A stretch of 64,000 nucleotides of DNA, taken from the NCBI GenBank assembly GCA_003598085.1, contig QZKU01000128.1:1-64000 (forward strand), read 5' to 3'. The stretch is from Candidatus Abyssobacteria bacterium SURF_5. Lineage in GTDB: Bacteria > Abyssobacteria > SURF-5. The notes under the pieces were generated by a model. It worked only from the letters and a program-made list of their open reading frames with translations. It did no database searches and was not told where the DNA came from. This document shows, in pieces, positions 43,439 through 52,735 of the stretch (positions within the stretch are counted from its first letter, which is position 1; each line of letters opens with the position of its first letter). The position numbers and the translations under genes are program-made.

Positions 43439-44035
43439 ATGTCGCCTAAAGTTGGTATCGCCCCCAAGCGAAGAGCCGAAATCATTGAGGCAACCTTCTT
43501 CTGTATCGCCCTCAAAGGGTACAGCAATATCACGATGCAGGATATCGCCGACTCCGCCGGCGTCAGCAAAGGCGTGATCCATTATTACTTCCATAATAAG
43601 GAAGAGCTTTTCCTTTCCGTTTTCGACAAGCTCATCAAGGATCTTGATACCCACCTCGGCAGGAAGGTGCAGCGCGCGAAAACGCCGCCCGAAAAAATCC
43701 GGGCAATCATTACCGCCGTTTTTGAAAAGGTAAGGGAGAACAAGAAGTTCCAGGTGGTGCTTCTTGATTTTTGGGCGCATTCCACCAAGATTCCGAAATT
43801 GCAGGACGCAACCGCCAACCAGTATGCGCGCTATCGGCATCTGGCCAAAAAGATCATCTCGGAGGGAGTTGACAAGGGATATTTTATTGAATGTGATCCC
43901 GCGCGAATCGCATCGGCCCTGATCGGGCTGGTCGAAGGCCTGATGATCCAGTGGATATTCGATCAGAACGCTTTCGATCTTTCCCGGGCCCAGAAGATGA
44001 CCGACGAGATCATTATGGGATATCTGCAAAGATAG
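43439..44035 (+). CDS. TetR/AcrR-family regulator
   Basis: 198 residues from the ATG at 43439. The N-terminal helix-turn-helix reads ITMQDIADSAGVSKGVIHYYFHNKEELF, and the C-terminal ligand-binding helices include LIGLVEGLMIQWIFD. TetR genes beside acyl-CoA dehydrogenases (FadR/PsrA-like) commonly respond to acyl-CoA. Its stop is 33 bp before the dehydrogenase start, so co-transcription and autorepression are likely. Confidence 0.9.
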   Translation: MSPKVGIAPKRRAEIIEATFFCIALKGYSNITMQDIADSAGVSKGVIHYYFHNKEELFLSVFDKLIKDLDTHLGRKVQRAKTPPEKIRAIITAVFEKVRENKKFQVVLLDFWAHSTKIPKLQDATANQYARYRHLAKKIISEGVDKGYFIECDPARIASALIGLVEGLMIQWIFDQNAFDLSRAQKMTDEIIMGYLQR

Positions 44036-44068
44036 GTGCTTTTTCAAGGGATAAGGAGGGTAGTCCTC

Positions 44069-45214
44069 ATGTTTAGTTTTTCGTTGAATGACGAACAAAA
44101 GATGCTCCAGGAAACGGCGCATAAGTTTTCCGAGCAGGAGATCCGTCCCAAAGCCGAACACCACGACCGCACCGGCGAGTTCCCATACGAGATTCTGCAG
44201 AAGGCGTTCGATGTCGGCCTCATGAACGAGACGATTCCCGAATTCTGCGGCGGGGGCGGGCTGTCAACCCTCGACTCGTGCATCATCAACGAGGAAATGT
44301 CCTGGGGCTGCGTCGGCGTCAACACGTCGCGCTCGGCCAATTCTCTTGCAGTCACGCCGATCCTCATCGCGGCAACCGACCAGCAGAAAAAGCAGTTCCT
44401 CTCGCCTCTGTGCGAGAAGCTCACATTCAGCGCCTTCGGACTCACGGAACCCAACGCCGGCTCCGATGCAGGCTCGGTCGCGACCACCGCAAAACGAGTC
44501 GGCGACGAATACGTGCTGAATGGAACGAAATGCTTCATCACCAACGGCGGCGTCGCCGAACTGTTTACCATTTTCGCCTCGACCGACCGCAGCAAAGGCT
44601 ACCGCGGCCTGAGCGCGTTCATCGTCACCAAGGATATGCCCGGCGTTTCCGCGGGAAAAGAAGAAGACAAGATGGGCCAGCGCGCCTCCAATACTTCCGA
44701 GGTTATTCTTGAAGAGGTGAGAGTCCCCAAAGAGAACCTGCTCGGCAAAGAGGGCGATGGCATGAAGATCGCCATGATGACGCTCGACAAGGCGCGTCCC
44801 GGAGTTGCCGCCTCGTCCGTCGGCGTCGCCCGCGCAGCGCTCGAATACGCAATCAACTACGCCAACCAGCGCGTCCAGTTCGGCAAGCCCATCTCCGCTA
44901 ATCAGGCGATTCAGTTCATGATCGCCGACATGACCGTCAAAGTCGAGCTTGCCCGCTTGATGACCTACAAGTCGGCGTGGCAGATCGATAACGGCGAGCG
45001 CAACACGCTTCATGCCGCCATTGCCAAGCTCTACGCATCCGACATCGCGATGGAGGTGACTACCGACGCTGTCCAGATTTTCGGCGGCTACGGCTACATG
45101 CGCGAGTATCCGGTCGAAAAGCTCATGCGCGACGCCAAGCTGCTCCAAATCTACGAGGGCACCAACCAGGTCCAGCGCATGGTCATCGCCCGCGAAATGC
45201 TGTCCGGCAAATAA
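44069..45214 (+). CDS. Acyl-CoA dehydrogenase
   Basis: 381 residues from the ATG at 44069 (AAGGAGGG upstream). The usual domains are N-terminal helical, a FAD-binding beta domain (AFGLTEPNAGSDAGS) and a C-terminal helical bundle with QIFGGYGYMREYPVEKLMRD and the catalytic-Glu motif IYEGTNQVQR. It oxidises acyl-CoA and passes electrons to ETF. Chain length is not predictable from sequence. Confidence 0.95.
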   Translation: MFSFSLNDEQKMLQETAHKFSEQEIRPKAEHHDRTGEFPYEILQKAFDVGLMNETIPEFCGGGGLSTLDSCIINEEMSWGCVGVNTSRSANSLAVTPILIAATDQQKKQFLSPLCEKLTFSAFGLTEPNAGSDAGSVATTAKRVGDEYVLNGTKCFITNGGVAELFTIFASTDRSKGYRGLSAFIVTKDMPGVSAGKEEDKMGQRASNTSEVILEEVRVPKENLLGKEGDGMKIAMMTLDKARPGVAASSVGVARAALEYAINYANQRVQFGKPISANQAIQFMIADMTVKVELARLMTYKSAWQIDNGERNTLHAAIAKLYASDIAMEVTTDAVQIFGGYGYMREYPVEKLMRDAKLLQIYEGTNQVQRMVIAREMLSGK

Positions 45215-45623
45215 GAGCAGGGGGCGAGTCTACGGAATTCACGTCTTTTTGAATTCGTAGAATAGGCCTGTTCCTGAAGCCAACAGGCACCTTGGCTGTT
45301 TCTTTGTCCTGGGGGCGACCCGGTGGGGATCGCCCGCCGTGCACTCCTTTTCTTTTTCACGAATTACTGTGCCAACCTCCTTGTTCGTCATCCTGACCCC
45401 GCGCTTCGCGGGGGAAGAATCTCTCCGCTCAACAAACAGGAGTTTGACAAGCCTCTCCCCGAGTGATACATCCTGCACTTTCCTGCGAATTGGTCATGGA
45501 GGTTAAACTCGTGACGACGGGGAGGACTAATGGTAGGATTGGAAGGACTCAGAAGCGCAGGCGTCTCGGCTTCAATATTCCTTTTGTTCCTTCCTCCCAA
45601 TCAAAAATCCAAAAAGGGATCTT
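45215..45623. other. Intergenic region with dispersed repeats
   Basis: No gene. It contains a GGGGGCGACCCGG...ATCGCCCGCC palindrome (45309-45336, family of 2392-2419) and a CGTCATCCTGA...GAAGAATCTC repeat whose core CCCCGCGCTTCGCGGGG (45397-45413) is a strong hairpin. The remainder shows nothing recognisable. Confidence 0.6.
45266..45306 (+). terminator. Possible terminator with two exclusive hairpins
   Basis: AGCCAA (45278-45283) pairs with TTGGCT (45292-45297) and is followed by a T-rich GTTTCTTTG. GCCTGTT (45266-45272) can instead pair with AACAGGC (45282-45288), which would block the first hairpin. It follows the acyl-CoA dehydrogenase gene by about 50 bp. Terminator function is plausible; the switch may be chance. 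Confidence 0.35.
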
Positions 45624-46433
45624 TCACTCTTTCGACATCCGCGCCTCGAGCCTCTCTTGAAGATCAAGCATCGCTTGCTGGTTAATCCTGGTCACGCCCA
45701 GTTTTCCGCCGCCGGAACGGTCGAGATCGGCTATCAGCGCGACGACCAACGAAAACGCAAGCGCGAGCAAAAGAATGAGCGCCCAATTGACTTTTTCGGA
45801 CTTCCCGAACAGATACCCTACCGAGATCATTGACAGGATAGTGATTCCCAGCAGCGCAGACCACATCGGCGCTGGAAGGCGGTACATCAGTGCCACTACC
45901 ACGCGCGATGTTTGCAGATCGATCATCTCGTTGAGCGACTCCACGAAGAGCGCGGCGATATCGGGGTTCTTGATATCCGCGAGCGAAAGCGCCTGTGCGA
46001 AGGCCCACATTCGCTCTTGCAGTTCCTCCGAACGTTTGATTCCTTGCATGGCGGTCGCGGGATTTCTTATCATGTCAACCCTGATATCGACGTAGTTCTT
46101 CAGCAGCCTGCGAACCTCCGCGCGGTGCGGCTCGGGAAGGAAATCCGTTCGAAGAAATGTTGTACCGATCGCGTTCACCTCGTCCAGCAACAACTGTTTC
46201 CGGCTGTCAAACCGGGCTGCCGTCAGCCCGACTGTGAAGGCTAACAAGAACGCGAGCAGAGCCAGGACCGCGGCGACCACCGTGTCGACCGCCTCCTCTC
46301 TCTCCTCTCCAAAGCGTTTTCTCCAGAAACGGCCAAACCAGATGCCGGCGACAATCGAGAACAGCACAATGGCTATCGTGCCGGCATAAATCAACAAGAG
46401 CGGCAGCGTATCGATCAGTCGACTGATAATCAT
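45624..46433 (-). CDS. DUF4239 (bestrophin-like) membrane protein
   Basis: 269 residues from the ATG at 46433 (GGAAAGAG upstream). Two N-terminal membrane helices are followed by RFDSRKQLLLDEVNAIGTTFLRTDFLP and a soluble helical part, then two C-terminal helices (MWSALLGITILSMISVGYLFG and WALILLLALAFSLVVAL). This matches DUF4239, a family of unknown activity with channel-like topology. Confidence 0.82.
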   Translation of the reverse strand: MIISRLIDTLPLLLIYAGTIAIVLFSIVAGIWFGRFWRKRFGEEREEAVDTVVAAVLALLAFLLAFTVGLTAARFDSRKQLLLDEVNAIGTTFLRTDFLPEPHRAEVRRLLKNYVDIRVDMIRNPATAMQGIKRSEELQERMWAFAQALSLADIKNPDIAALFVESLNEMIDLQTSRVVVALMYRLPAPMWSALLGITILSMISVGYLFGKSEKVNWALILLLALAFSLVVALIADLDRSGGGKLGVTRINQQAMLDLQERLEARMSKE

Positions 46434-46513
46434 TGCTCTCTTTCCGTTACTAGGTTTGTGAGAAGACCAAAATGCCTTTTCGGGCAAAATTTCCTCTTTC
46501 GGCGATGACTCCT

Positions 46514-48340
46514 CTATTTTGTCAGCGACCGCACTTCCTCGCTGGTGACAATGACCGGCGGCGAGTCTTCAAGGTCCGCCCCCCGCACGCGCCAATACAG
46601 GCGACCCGGAGGGATCATGTTCCAGATCGTGGGCGGCATTGTCCAGCAGCTTTCCCGGATGATCTGATGCAGATGCTCGTACGTCGAGTAGATGGGGCCG
46701 AGAGGGGACAACGCGACATCTACGGAGAATCCATTGTTGCAGCCGCCGGTGGCCGACCAACAGAACGTCGGGGGCGACGTGGCGATGGCGCCATTGGCAG
46801 GAGATTGCAGATCAATTTCGGTCAGGGCGAGGGGAATATACTCGTCCGCGCCCATATCGAATCCCTCCTCTTGCGGTCGGTTGTCTCCGTCCATGTCAAT
46901 GTAAACTCCTGCTTCACTACACGCATCAACGCAGGGGGAGAGACAAGCAAGATGATGATCCTCCGACAGAAGCGGTTCCTCAGCGATATTGCCGCCGCCC
47001 CAATCCAGCGAACATCCCGGCCCTACGCTTATGCCGGCTGCCCCGTTTTCGATGTCGCTGCAATAAACTGCAAGAGCGGAATTATTTACCAGATTGATGC
47101 CGGACGAGTTGTCCCAGAAAATGGAGTTTGTAATTGTGGCCGGCGTTTGTTCCAGGGCAAGCGTTCCGCCTGCGCCAGATGAATTTGCTGCAATGGTGCT
47201 ATGCGTGATGATCAGCTCACCCGCCTCCAGGATCGACAACGCGCCGGCCTGCCTGAGCGCTGTATTTCCACTGATCACAACATTGGTCAGATCGGGTGGT
47301 AATCCGCCTTCGATATAGAGGCCCCCGCCGTTATCATGGGAGAAGTTGCCGCTTATCGTGCAGTCGTTTAGTGAAATACCGGAATGATAAGAGAAAATGC
47401 CGCCGCCCATACCGGTGGCCGAGTTATCTGCGACCGTCGAATTCCGAATATTCAGGCTGGCTAACCACGTCGCTATCCCCCCGCCGCCGGAGGGACTGGA
47501 GTTTCCGGTTATGGAACAATTATCGATCCATGCGCCGCACAGTTCCAATTCTATGCCGCTATCCTGATTTCCAGCGACGACGCAATTTTCGAGATTGAAA
47601 GCGACTTCACTTAAAACACGAATTCCGAGGCCGGAGTGGCCGGTAATGATACAGTTGGAGATGCTGATTGCACCATCTCTGCCGCAGAAAATTCCGGTGC
47701 CGGCGCTGTTGGTGATCGTAAAGCCATCCAGCCTTTCGTCATAGTAAGTCAGGTCCCACCTGTTGAACGAGAATCCGGCACCGTCGACCACGCAGTTTGC
47801 GGGTCCATTCTCGGACCGAATGACGAGCGGTTTATCGATCACTGTCCCTCCCGAGGTATACGTTCCGTCTCGCACCACGATCTCATCTTGGTACCAGGCG
47901 TTGTCGATGGCCGTTTGGATTTGACAGTAGGGCTCGGCGCTCGTTCCCGAGCCCGGGCAGGCGACGTCGTCATCGACATAGATCTCCATCACCTCACGAA
48001 GAATGCAGGCCTCGTTTGAGGCCGGAGATTCGCCGCTGCTGTTGTATGCGGTGATGAAGTAGCAGTACTCCGTTCCGGCAGAAAGGAATTTGTTGTCGTC
48101 GTGTGTGGTGGTGTTCGCAGGCAGGTCCTTTATGCGCGTACCGTTTCGATAGACGCAGAAGCCATCCTCATCTGTCGAATTGTCCGTCCATGACAGATGG
48201 ACGATGCCGTTCACGTCGGGTTGCGCCTGCAGGTCGCTTGGCGCGGCTGGCGCAGCCAGCGCTTCCTTCGCGGGCGCCTGTGAACAGATAACAGAAAATA
48301 CGGCCAAAAATACAAGAACTGTGGAGCGAATGAGATACAT
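46514..48340 (-). CDS. Secreted Fn3/beta-helix protein with shared C-terminal module
   Basis: 608 residues. The signal peptide is followed by an Fn3 domain (~30-110: APSDLQAQPDVNGIVHLSWT ... YCYFITAYNSSGESPASNEA). A right-handed beta-helix (~115-500) follows with repeated ITNCSI/NNSS coils and phrases such as VVRDGTYTSGGTVIDKPLVI seen in the other two beta-helix proteins. The last ~100 residues are the shared module (SPANG, PTFCW, YSTYEHLHQI, WTMPP.IW, LYWRVRG, S.EVR). It is probably extracellular or surface-bound. No catalytic site can be assigned. Confidence 0.85.
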   Translation of the reverse strand: MYLIRSTVLVFLAVFSVICSQAPAKEALAAPAAPSDLQAQPDVNGIVHLSWTDNSTDEDGFCVYRNGTRIKDLPANTTTHDDNKFLSAGTEYCYFITAYNSSGESPASNEACILREVMEIYVDDDVACPGSGTSAEPYCQIQTAIDNAWYQDEIVVRDGTYTSGGTVIDKPLVIRSENGPANCVVDGAGFSFNRWDLTYYDERLDGFTITNSAGTGIFCGRDGAISISNCIITGHSGLGIRVLSEVAFNLENCVVAGNQDSGIELELCGAWIDNCSITGNSSPSGGGGIATWLASLNIRNSTVADNSATGMGGGIFSYHSGISLNDCTISGNFSHDNGGGLYIEGGLPPDLTNVVISGNTALRQAGALSILEAGELIITHSTIAANSSGAGGTLALEQTPATITNSIFWDNSSGINLVNNSALAVYCSDIENGAAGISVGPGCSLDWGGGNIAEEPLLSEDHHLACLSPCVDACSEAGVYIDMDGDNRPQEEGFDMGADEYIPLALTEIDLQSPANGAIATSPPTFCWSATGGCNNGFSVDVALSPLGPIYSTYEHLHQIIRESCWTMPPTIWNMIPPGRLYWRVRGADLEDSPPVIVTSEEVRSLTK

Positions 48341-49108
48341 TTTCTGGCCCTCCTAAGTTTTGAATGCGGCCCCTGTGCATCTCGGCCAAACCGTATGTGG
48401 ATGTTCCCGCGCATCTAAGGTGGTTACCTTATTTATGTCACCACCGTTCCCGCGCTGTCTATGAAAATTCTTTAACAAAAGCAAAAACTTTTGTCCTTTT
48501 GCATATCGTTCTCTCAAGAAAACGTCTTCTTGGCCCTGATCGGAATTGAAGAAAGAGACAATCTTGTGTCGCACGGTTCAAGTTATTTCGCTCCGCTGAA
48601 GATAGACGGAGAACCCGTCGCCTGTTGCTGACCAGCCAGGTGGCCCAATGGCGGGTTCAAGGTTCCAAGTTCAAGGTTTAAAGTCGAGAACTTGTAACCC
48701 GAATGCCCATCGAGCTTTTTCGCTGGTCGCGACTGGAGAGGGAGGAAAGGCATGGATGAACATGGAAGGACACGACGTGGACGGAACGGGCTGGAAATGA
48801 GGGATGAGGTTTTCCTTAATTGAGCGGGACAAGCCGGCGGCAGTTTTCTCTGTTCCAAGTCTGCCGAAGGGACGGGGGGATCAGGTATCGCTCTGGGAGA
48901 ATTGGGTTTTAATTGGACTGAAATTGCGATCAAGAAGCAAGATTGCCGGCCAAGCACTTACGATAATGAATGGATTTTGAATCATGGGGGCCTGAGGCAG
49001 GTGCCTGAGGCTGGTCTTCTGATATACTTACGTGAGCTGAGGGCCGGGCGCGCTCACGGGGGCGCGCCGCCGTGTGAATTAAGACAAGCAATCGCGGGAG
49101 GAGATGGC
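48341..49108. other. Intergenic region of ~770 bp, repeat fragments only
   Basis: No supported gene. About 48655-48690 contains a GGTTCAAGGTTCCAAGTTCA phrase repeated within itself, and 48745-48795 contains GACACGACGTGGACGGAACG-like sequence related to the tract at 51310-51480. Short ORFs on both strands lack ribosome sites. Confidence 0.5.
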
Positions 49109-49540
49109 ATGATTCAGGGAATTCATCATCCGGGAATCGGCGTGCGCGATATGGAGACGTCGCTTCGTTTTTATCGCGACCTTCTCGGGTTGACTGTGAC
49201 GGCCGACATGGAGTTGGAGGGGCCGGTGCTCGACGATATCGTGGGGCTCAAGGAGGCGAAGGTTCGAATTGTTCATCTGAAATGTTTGGACAATCAGGAG
49301 GTCGAGCTCTTTGAGTACAGCAAGCCGGCTTCGAGCGCGTTTCCGAAGGACTATCGGCAGTGCGACGGCGGCATAATTCATGTCGCTTTTCGGGTTGACA
49401 ATCTGATGGAACTGTACCAGAAGCTGAAGGAGAACGGCGTAAAGTTCAACAGCACGCCGTATGATCTTGGCGGGACCCTCTGTGTATACCTGCGCGATCC
49501 GGACGGAATCATGCTTGAGCTGCTGCAACCGGGTGTTTAG
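49109..49540 (+). CDS. Glyoxalase/VOC-family protein
   Basis: 143 residues from the ATG at 49109 with GGGAGGAG. It starts MIQGIHHPGIGVRDMETSLRF and has a metal-ligand pattern His-Glu (GIHHPGI, QEVELFEY, GGIIHVAF, DPDGIMLELLQ), the two-fold VOC repeat seen in methylmalonyl-CoA epimerase and glyoxalase I. The exact reaction is unclear. Confidence 0.88.
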   Translation: MIQGIHHPGIGVRDMETSLRFYRDLLGLTVTADMELEGPVLDDIVGLKEAKVRIVHLKCLDNQEVELFEYSKPASSAFPKDYRQCDGGIIHVAFRVDNLMELYQKLKENGVKFNSTPYDLGGTLCVYLRDPDGIMLELLQPGV

Positions 49541-49599
49541 TGGTTGGGTGAGAACTATCCGCGTGGACACGAAACCGAACGAGTCACCACAATCGATAA

Positions 49600-50160
49600 T
49601 TATTCCGGTTGGCCTGCATTCAGTTCCTGGTTTATCAGTTGCGCCTGCTGGAGGTGGTCCCTCAACACCGGCAGTGTCTTTGTTATCCAGGCCTTGAGCT
49701 CGGGGTCAGTGGTTTGCGCCTGCTGCTTCTGGAAATTGGCGACGTCTTCCTGGTGATCCCTCACCATGAGGTCCATGTACGTCTTATCAAAGTCTTCTCT
49801 GGCGGCGTTGGCAAGCTGGTCGTACAGGTTCTGCTTCTCGCGTTGTACCTGCTGAGGCAACTGCACGCCCTTCATCCGGGCAAGTTCCTGCAGCTCCTGG
49901 TTGGCTGTCGAGTGGTCATTCACCATTTTCTCGCCGAATTGTTTGACGGAGCTGTTTGTTGCCGAATCCTGCGCCAGTTTTCCGGCCTTCACCTCAAACA
50001 GGTTGCCTTCAGCCGCTTTGCTCATGAACTCTTTTTCCGTGTCCGAAAGAACGCCCTGCTGCTGGGTCTCAGTCGGCGCCGGCTGCTGCTGAGCCGCTAC
50101 GACGAGCGTAATTCCCCAAATCAAGATAACCGCGGGCACAAGTAAGAGTCCCTTCCTCAT
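49600..50160 (-). CDS. DUF4142 secreted protein
   Basis: 186 residues from the ATG at 50160 (AAAGGAGGG upstream). A signal peptide is followed by a Gln/Pro-rich linker and then a ferritin-like four-helix DUF4142 domain: DTEKEFMSKAAEGNLFEVKA, then EKMVNDHSTANQELQ and MVRDHQEDVANFQKQQAQTTDPEL, with paired His. The family is often in the periplasm of stress-exposed bacteria. Function unknown. Confidence 0.87.
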   Translation of the reverse strand: MRKGLLLVPAVILIWGITLVVAAQQQPAPTETQQQGVLSDTEKEFMSKAAEGNLFEVKAGKLAQDSATNSSVKQFGEKMVNDHSTANQELQELARMKGVQLPQQVQREKQNLYDQLANAAREDFDKTYMDLMVRDHQEDVANFQKQQAQTTDPELKAWITKTLPVLRDHLQQAQLINQELNAGQPE

Positions 50161-50469
50161 ATCCCGCCCTCCTTTGTGTCTTGACACATTGATCACGCCT
50201 CAAATGATTGTTTTGATCTTGCTCTTTCATTCAGATGCAAGTATGACACGCTGCTTTTGGGGATGCCAGCCGGATAATTTTGCTCTCGGATCGGAGTAGA
50301 TGATAATGTTTTCTTGATTCCGTGTTGGCAGAAAGAACGAAGTCGGACATGCAACTGACAAGATGCCTGCTCCAGGATTTGAACGGGTGGGTTGTTACTG
50401 CTTATAATTATCCACAGAAATGAACATGTACAACATGCCGGATCCAGAAACCTAACCAGGGAGAGCATC
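50161..50469. other. Intergenic, nothing recognised
   Basis: Lies between the divergent DUF4142 and cupin genes. Frames overlapping it on the minus strand have no ribosome site or family features. No clear repeat. Confidence 0.4.
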
Positions 50470-50805
50470 ATGTATTTCCACAGCAAGAATTCGCTTCCGC
50501 GTAAGGAGGTGCTGCCGGGCATTGTCTTGCGCAGCGTGTACCTCGACAACTCAATGATGACGTTCTTCGATATCCAGCCCAACAGCCGGATCCCGCTGCA
50601 CAAGCACCCGCACGAACAGATCAGTTATCTGGTGAAGGGAAAGATGAAGATGATCGTTGGCGGGGAAGAGAGATCAATGCAGGAAGGCGATATTGCTATC
50701 ATCCCGCCGAATGTGGAGCATGAGGTGCAGGTGGGTGAGGAGCCTGTCCTCGCGATTGATGCGTGGCATCCGCGGCGCGCCGATTACATTCTGGACGGGG
50801 AATAG
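50470..50805 (+). CDS. Small cupin-domain protein
   Basis: 111 residues from the ATG at 50470 (AGGGAGAG upstream). It is a single cupin barrel: motif 1 is RIPLHKHPHEQISYLVKGKM with His and Glu ligands, and motif 2 is EGDIAIIPPNVEHEVQVGEEP. It binds a metal through three His and one Glu. Substrate unknown. Confidence 0.88.
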   Translation: MYFHSKNSLPRKEVLPGIVLRSVYLDNSMMTFFDIQPNSRIPLHKHPHEQISYLVKGKMKMIVGGEERSMQEGDIAIIPPNVEHEVQVGEEPVLAIDAWHPRRADYILDGE

Positions 50806-51079
50806 CCGCGCTCAGGCGAACGACGTGGATGATGCGGACAAGATGGACGAGGATACTGAAATCCAGACTTTGGGCTTGAGGTCTCCGATGCGATGAATTC
50901 CATTGAGGGGTGGGTGCAGGCAGTCAAAAATTGCTGGTTTGTCGGAAAAATTGTCACTTGGTGCGAGTCCAAATTTGTAGCCTCGATTTCAAGGTGTGTG
51001 ATCATAAGAAATGGGAAACACTTGAGTTATGCTGCTTGATTCGGCGATGGCACTTAACTTGCTCATAAGGTTCACGATC

Positions 51080-51244
51080 ATGACGAAAAGGAGGATACGC
51101 GGGGTGTTCATACCTTACTGCCAATGCGCCGATCTTGATGATTTCGAGAACATGAAAACGGTTCTTATTCGAAATGGACAGCTTCGGCGGACGGTTTTGT
51201 TCTGTTGCGAGAAGTGTTTTGAGAAGTTCTTCGGGAAGAAGTAA
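51080..51244 (+). CDS. Small Cys-containing protein
   Basis: 54 residues from the ATG at 51080 (AAGG upstream at 9 bp). The sequence has PYCQCADLDDFENM and FCCEKCFEKFFGKK, a C-x-C / C-C-x2-C set that could hold zinc. A hairpin terminator follows directly, which supports it being a real gene. Family not recognised. Confidence 0.45.
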   Translation: MTKRRIRGVFIPYCQCADLDDFENMKTVLIRNGQLRRTVLFCCEKCFEKFFGKK

Positions 51245-51274
51245 CTGACGGGTTAGTGGGTCAACTTTTGCTGA

Positions 51275-51306
51275 GGGCTCGCCTGTGCGCGAGCCCTAAC
51301 TATTTT
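51275..51306 (+). terminator. Probable intrinsic terminator
   Basis: A perfect 8-bp stem GGGCTCGC (51275-51282) / GCGAGCCC (51289-51296) with a 6-base loop, followed by TAACTATTTT. It lies 30 bp after the small Cys-protein stop codon. Confidence 0.55.
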
Positions 51307-51309
51307 GGT

Positions 51310-51480
51310 GAAGGAACCGACGTGGACGAGACGACCCGAATGGACGGAATGGAGGAACACGGACGGGCACGGCGAACAAGGACGAACACAGACGGACACG
51401 GACGGACACGGACAGGCACAGACAGCATGGCCAACACTGACGAAGAGACGGACACGGACGGGTACGACGGAGGAGAGAAG
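51310..51480. repeat. GGACACGGACGG degenerate tandem tract
   Basis: About 170 bp of degenerate 6- and 12-bp units such as ACGGACACGGAC and GGACGGACAC. In every frame it translates as Asp/Thr/Gly/Arg-rich nonsense. Similar tracts are at 55195-55260 and 59180-59320. It lies downstream of yqeK in non-coding DNA. Confidence 0.7.
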
Positions 51481-51514
51481 AAGGTTAAGAAATACGGGGA
51501 GGGGGAGAACCTTG

Positions 51515-52108
51515 TTATTGGGTTTTTTTGGTGAGGTCGTTCCAAAATTCGATGGCGTGCCTGTCGATCGGCCTGTTCTCCCGCAGCAGGTGCTCGAGCT
51601 TGCGCCGAAGGATGGCCATCGCCAGTTCATCGAGTGTGAGCGCCCCGTGGCTTCGCAGTTCGGCCGCTCCGGGGAAAACGCGGGTGAACTCTATGAAATC
51701 GGCGACAAAAATTACCTTGCCGAGTTTTCCCATGCCGGCGCGTCCGGTGCTGTGGAATTCGACGGCCTCAAGGATTTCGGGATCGTCAATGCCGAGTTCC
51801 TTATTGGCGATAAGGGCGGCGACCGGCCCATGTAATACCGGCGGCAAATACGATTGGATCTTGGCCGGCGTCATGCCGAGCTCGCGGGCACGGGCAACGC
51901 GGCTGTCGTGGGGCATTGGTTTCGCCACGTCATGAAGATAGCAGGCGGCAGCGGCCTTATCTTCGTCGCAGCCGAATTTGCGCGCCAGCTTTTCGGCGGT
52001 ATCGGCGCATCCCAAGACGTGCTCGAGCAGCGTGCCGCCGAGTTTCTCCTCGGCGTATTCCTGTGCCCTCTTTGCGTACTCCTTGGTTTCAAATGCCTGT
52101 TTGCTCAT
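51515..52108 (-). CDS. YqeK-like HD-domain bis(5'-nucleosyl)tetraphosphatase
   Basis: 197 residues. The HD-domain metal ligands are in LLEHVLGCADTAEKLA (His30), ACYLHDVAKP (His59-Asp60), VLHGPVAALIANKELG and AVEFHSTGRAGM, ending FVADFIEFTRVFPGAAELR as in YqeK. YqeK hydrolyses diadenosine tetraphosphate symmetrically. It follows nadD on the same strand by 11 bp, the standard nadD-yqeK neighbourhood. Confidence 0.9.
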   Translation of the reverse strand: MSKQAFETKEYAKRAQEYAEEKLGGTLLEHVLGCADTAEKLARKFGCDEDKAAAACYLHDVAKPMPHDSRVARARELGMTPAKIQSYLPPVLHGPVAALIANKELGIDDPEILEAVEFHSTGRAGMGKLGKVIFVADFIEFTRVFPGAAELRSHGALTLDELAMAILRRKLEHLLRENRPIDRHAIEFWNDLTKKTQ

Positions 52109-52119
52109 GCTTCCTCATT

Positions 52120-52698
52120 CTATTCGAGATAGAGCCGGTGCCCGTAGATGTACTCTTCCACGATTTTAGGGAGCAAAAATCGTACCGGCTGTTTTTCAGT
52201 GATTCGCCTGCGAATTTGAGTGGAAGAGACATCCACCTGCGGGGCATCCAGGACAATTATTTTATTTCTTAGGGCGGGATCGACCTTCGAGAGGTCGAAA
52301 CCCGGCCGGGGCGCCACAATAAGGTTTGCCAGACGGATAACGTCTTCCGGGTCCTCCCATGTCTGAAACTCCAGGATCGAGTCGCCTCCGACGATCCAGT
52401 AATGCGAAGCGGCGGGATAGAGTCGGTGCAACTCATGCAGCGTCTGCACCGTGTAAGAGTTGCCGCCACGCTCAATTTCGAGCCGCGATGGCTGGAATTC
52501 GGTTATTCCCTGCAACGCCAACTCGACCATGTTGTACCGATCCTCGGCGCGGGCTCTGGGGGCTTTTTTATGCGGGGGCTGAGCGGTGACCATGAAGAGG
52601 ACGCGGTCGAGCTCACACTGCCAGAGAGCTTCCTGCGCGATGACCAGATGCCCGATATGTATGGGATCGAAGGTGCCTCCGAGAATTCCTATCTTCAT
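52120..52698 (-). CDS. Nicotinate-nucleotide adenylyltransferase
   Basis: 192 residues. The N-terminal nucleotidyltransferase motif GGTFDPIHIGH (7-17) and the C-terminal ISST-like motif DVSSTQIRRRI define NadD, which makes deamido-NAD from NaMN and ATP. It is the middle gene of the CCA/poly(A) polymerase-nadD-yqeK operon. Confidence 0.95.
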   Translation of the reverse strand: MKIGILGGTFDPIHIGHLVIAQEALWQCELDRVLFMVTAQPPHKKAPRARAEDRYNMVELALQGITEFQPSRLEIERGGNSYTVQTLHELHRLYPAASHYWIVGGDSILEFQTWEDPEDVIRLANLIVAPRPGFDLSKVDPALRNKIIVLDAPQVDVSSTQIRRRITEKQPVRFLLPKIVEEYIYGHRLYLE

Positions 52699-52735
52699 GT
52701 GTTATAGGCCCTTGCAAAGGATGCCGAACGTTCAA

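Noticed and set aside
44264-45148. 294-codon minus-strand ORF opposite the acyl-CoA dehydrogenase
   Set aside because: Antisense shadow of a high-GC conserved gene, with Cys/His-poor low-complexity content.
51256-51835. ORFs reading RTRTNTDGHGRTRTG-like sequence
   Set aside because: Translation of the GGACACGGAC repeat tract, not a protein.
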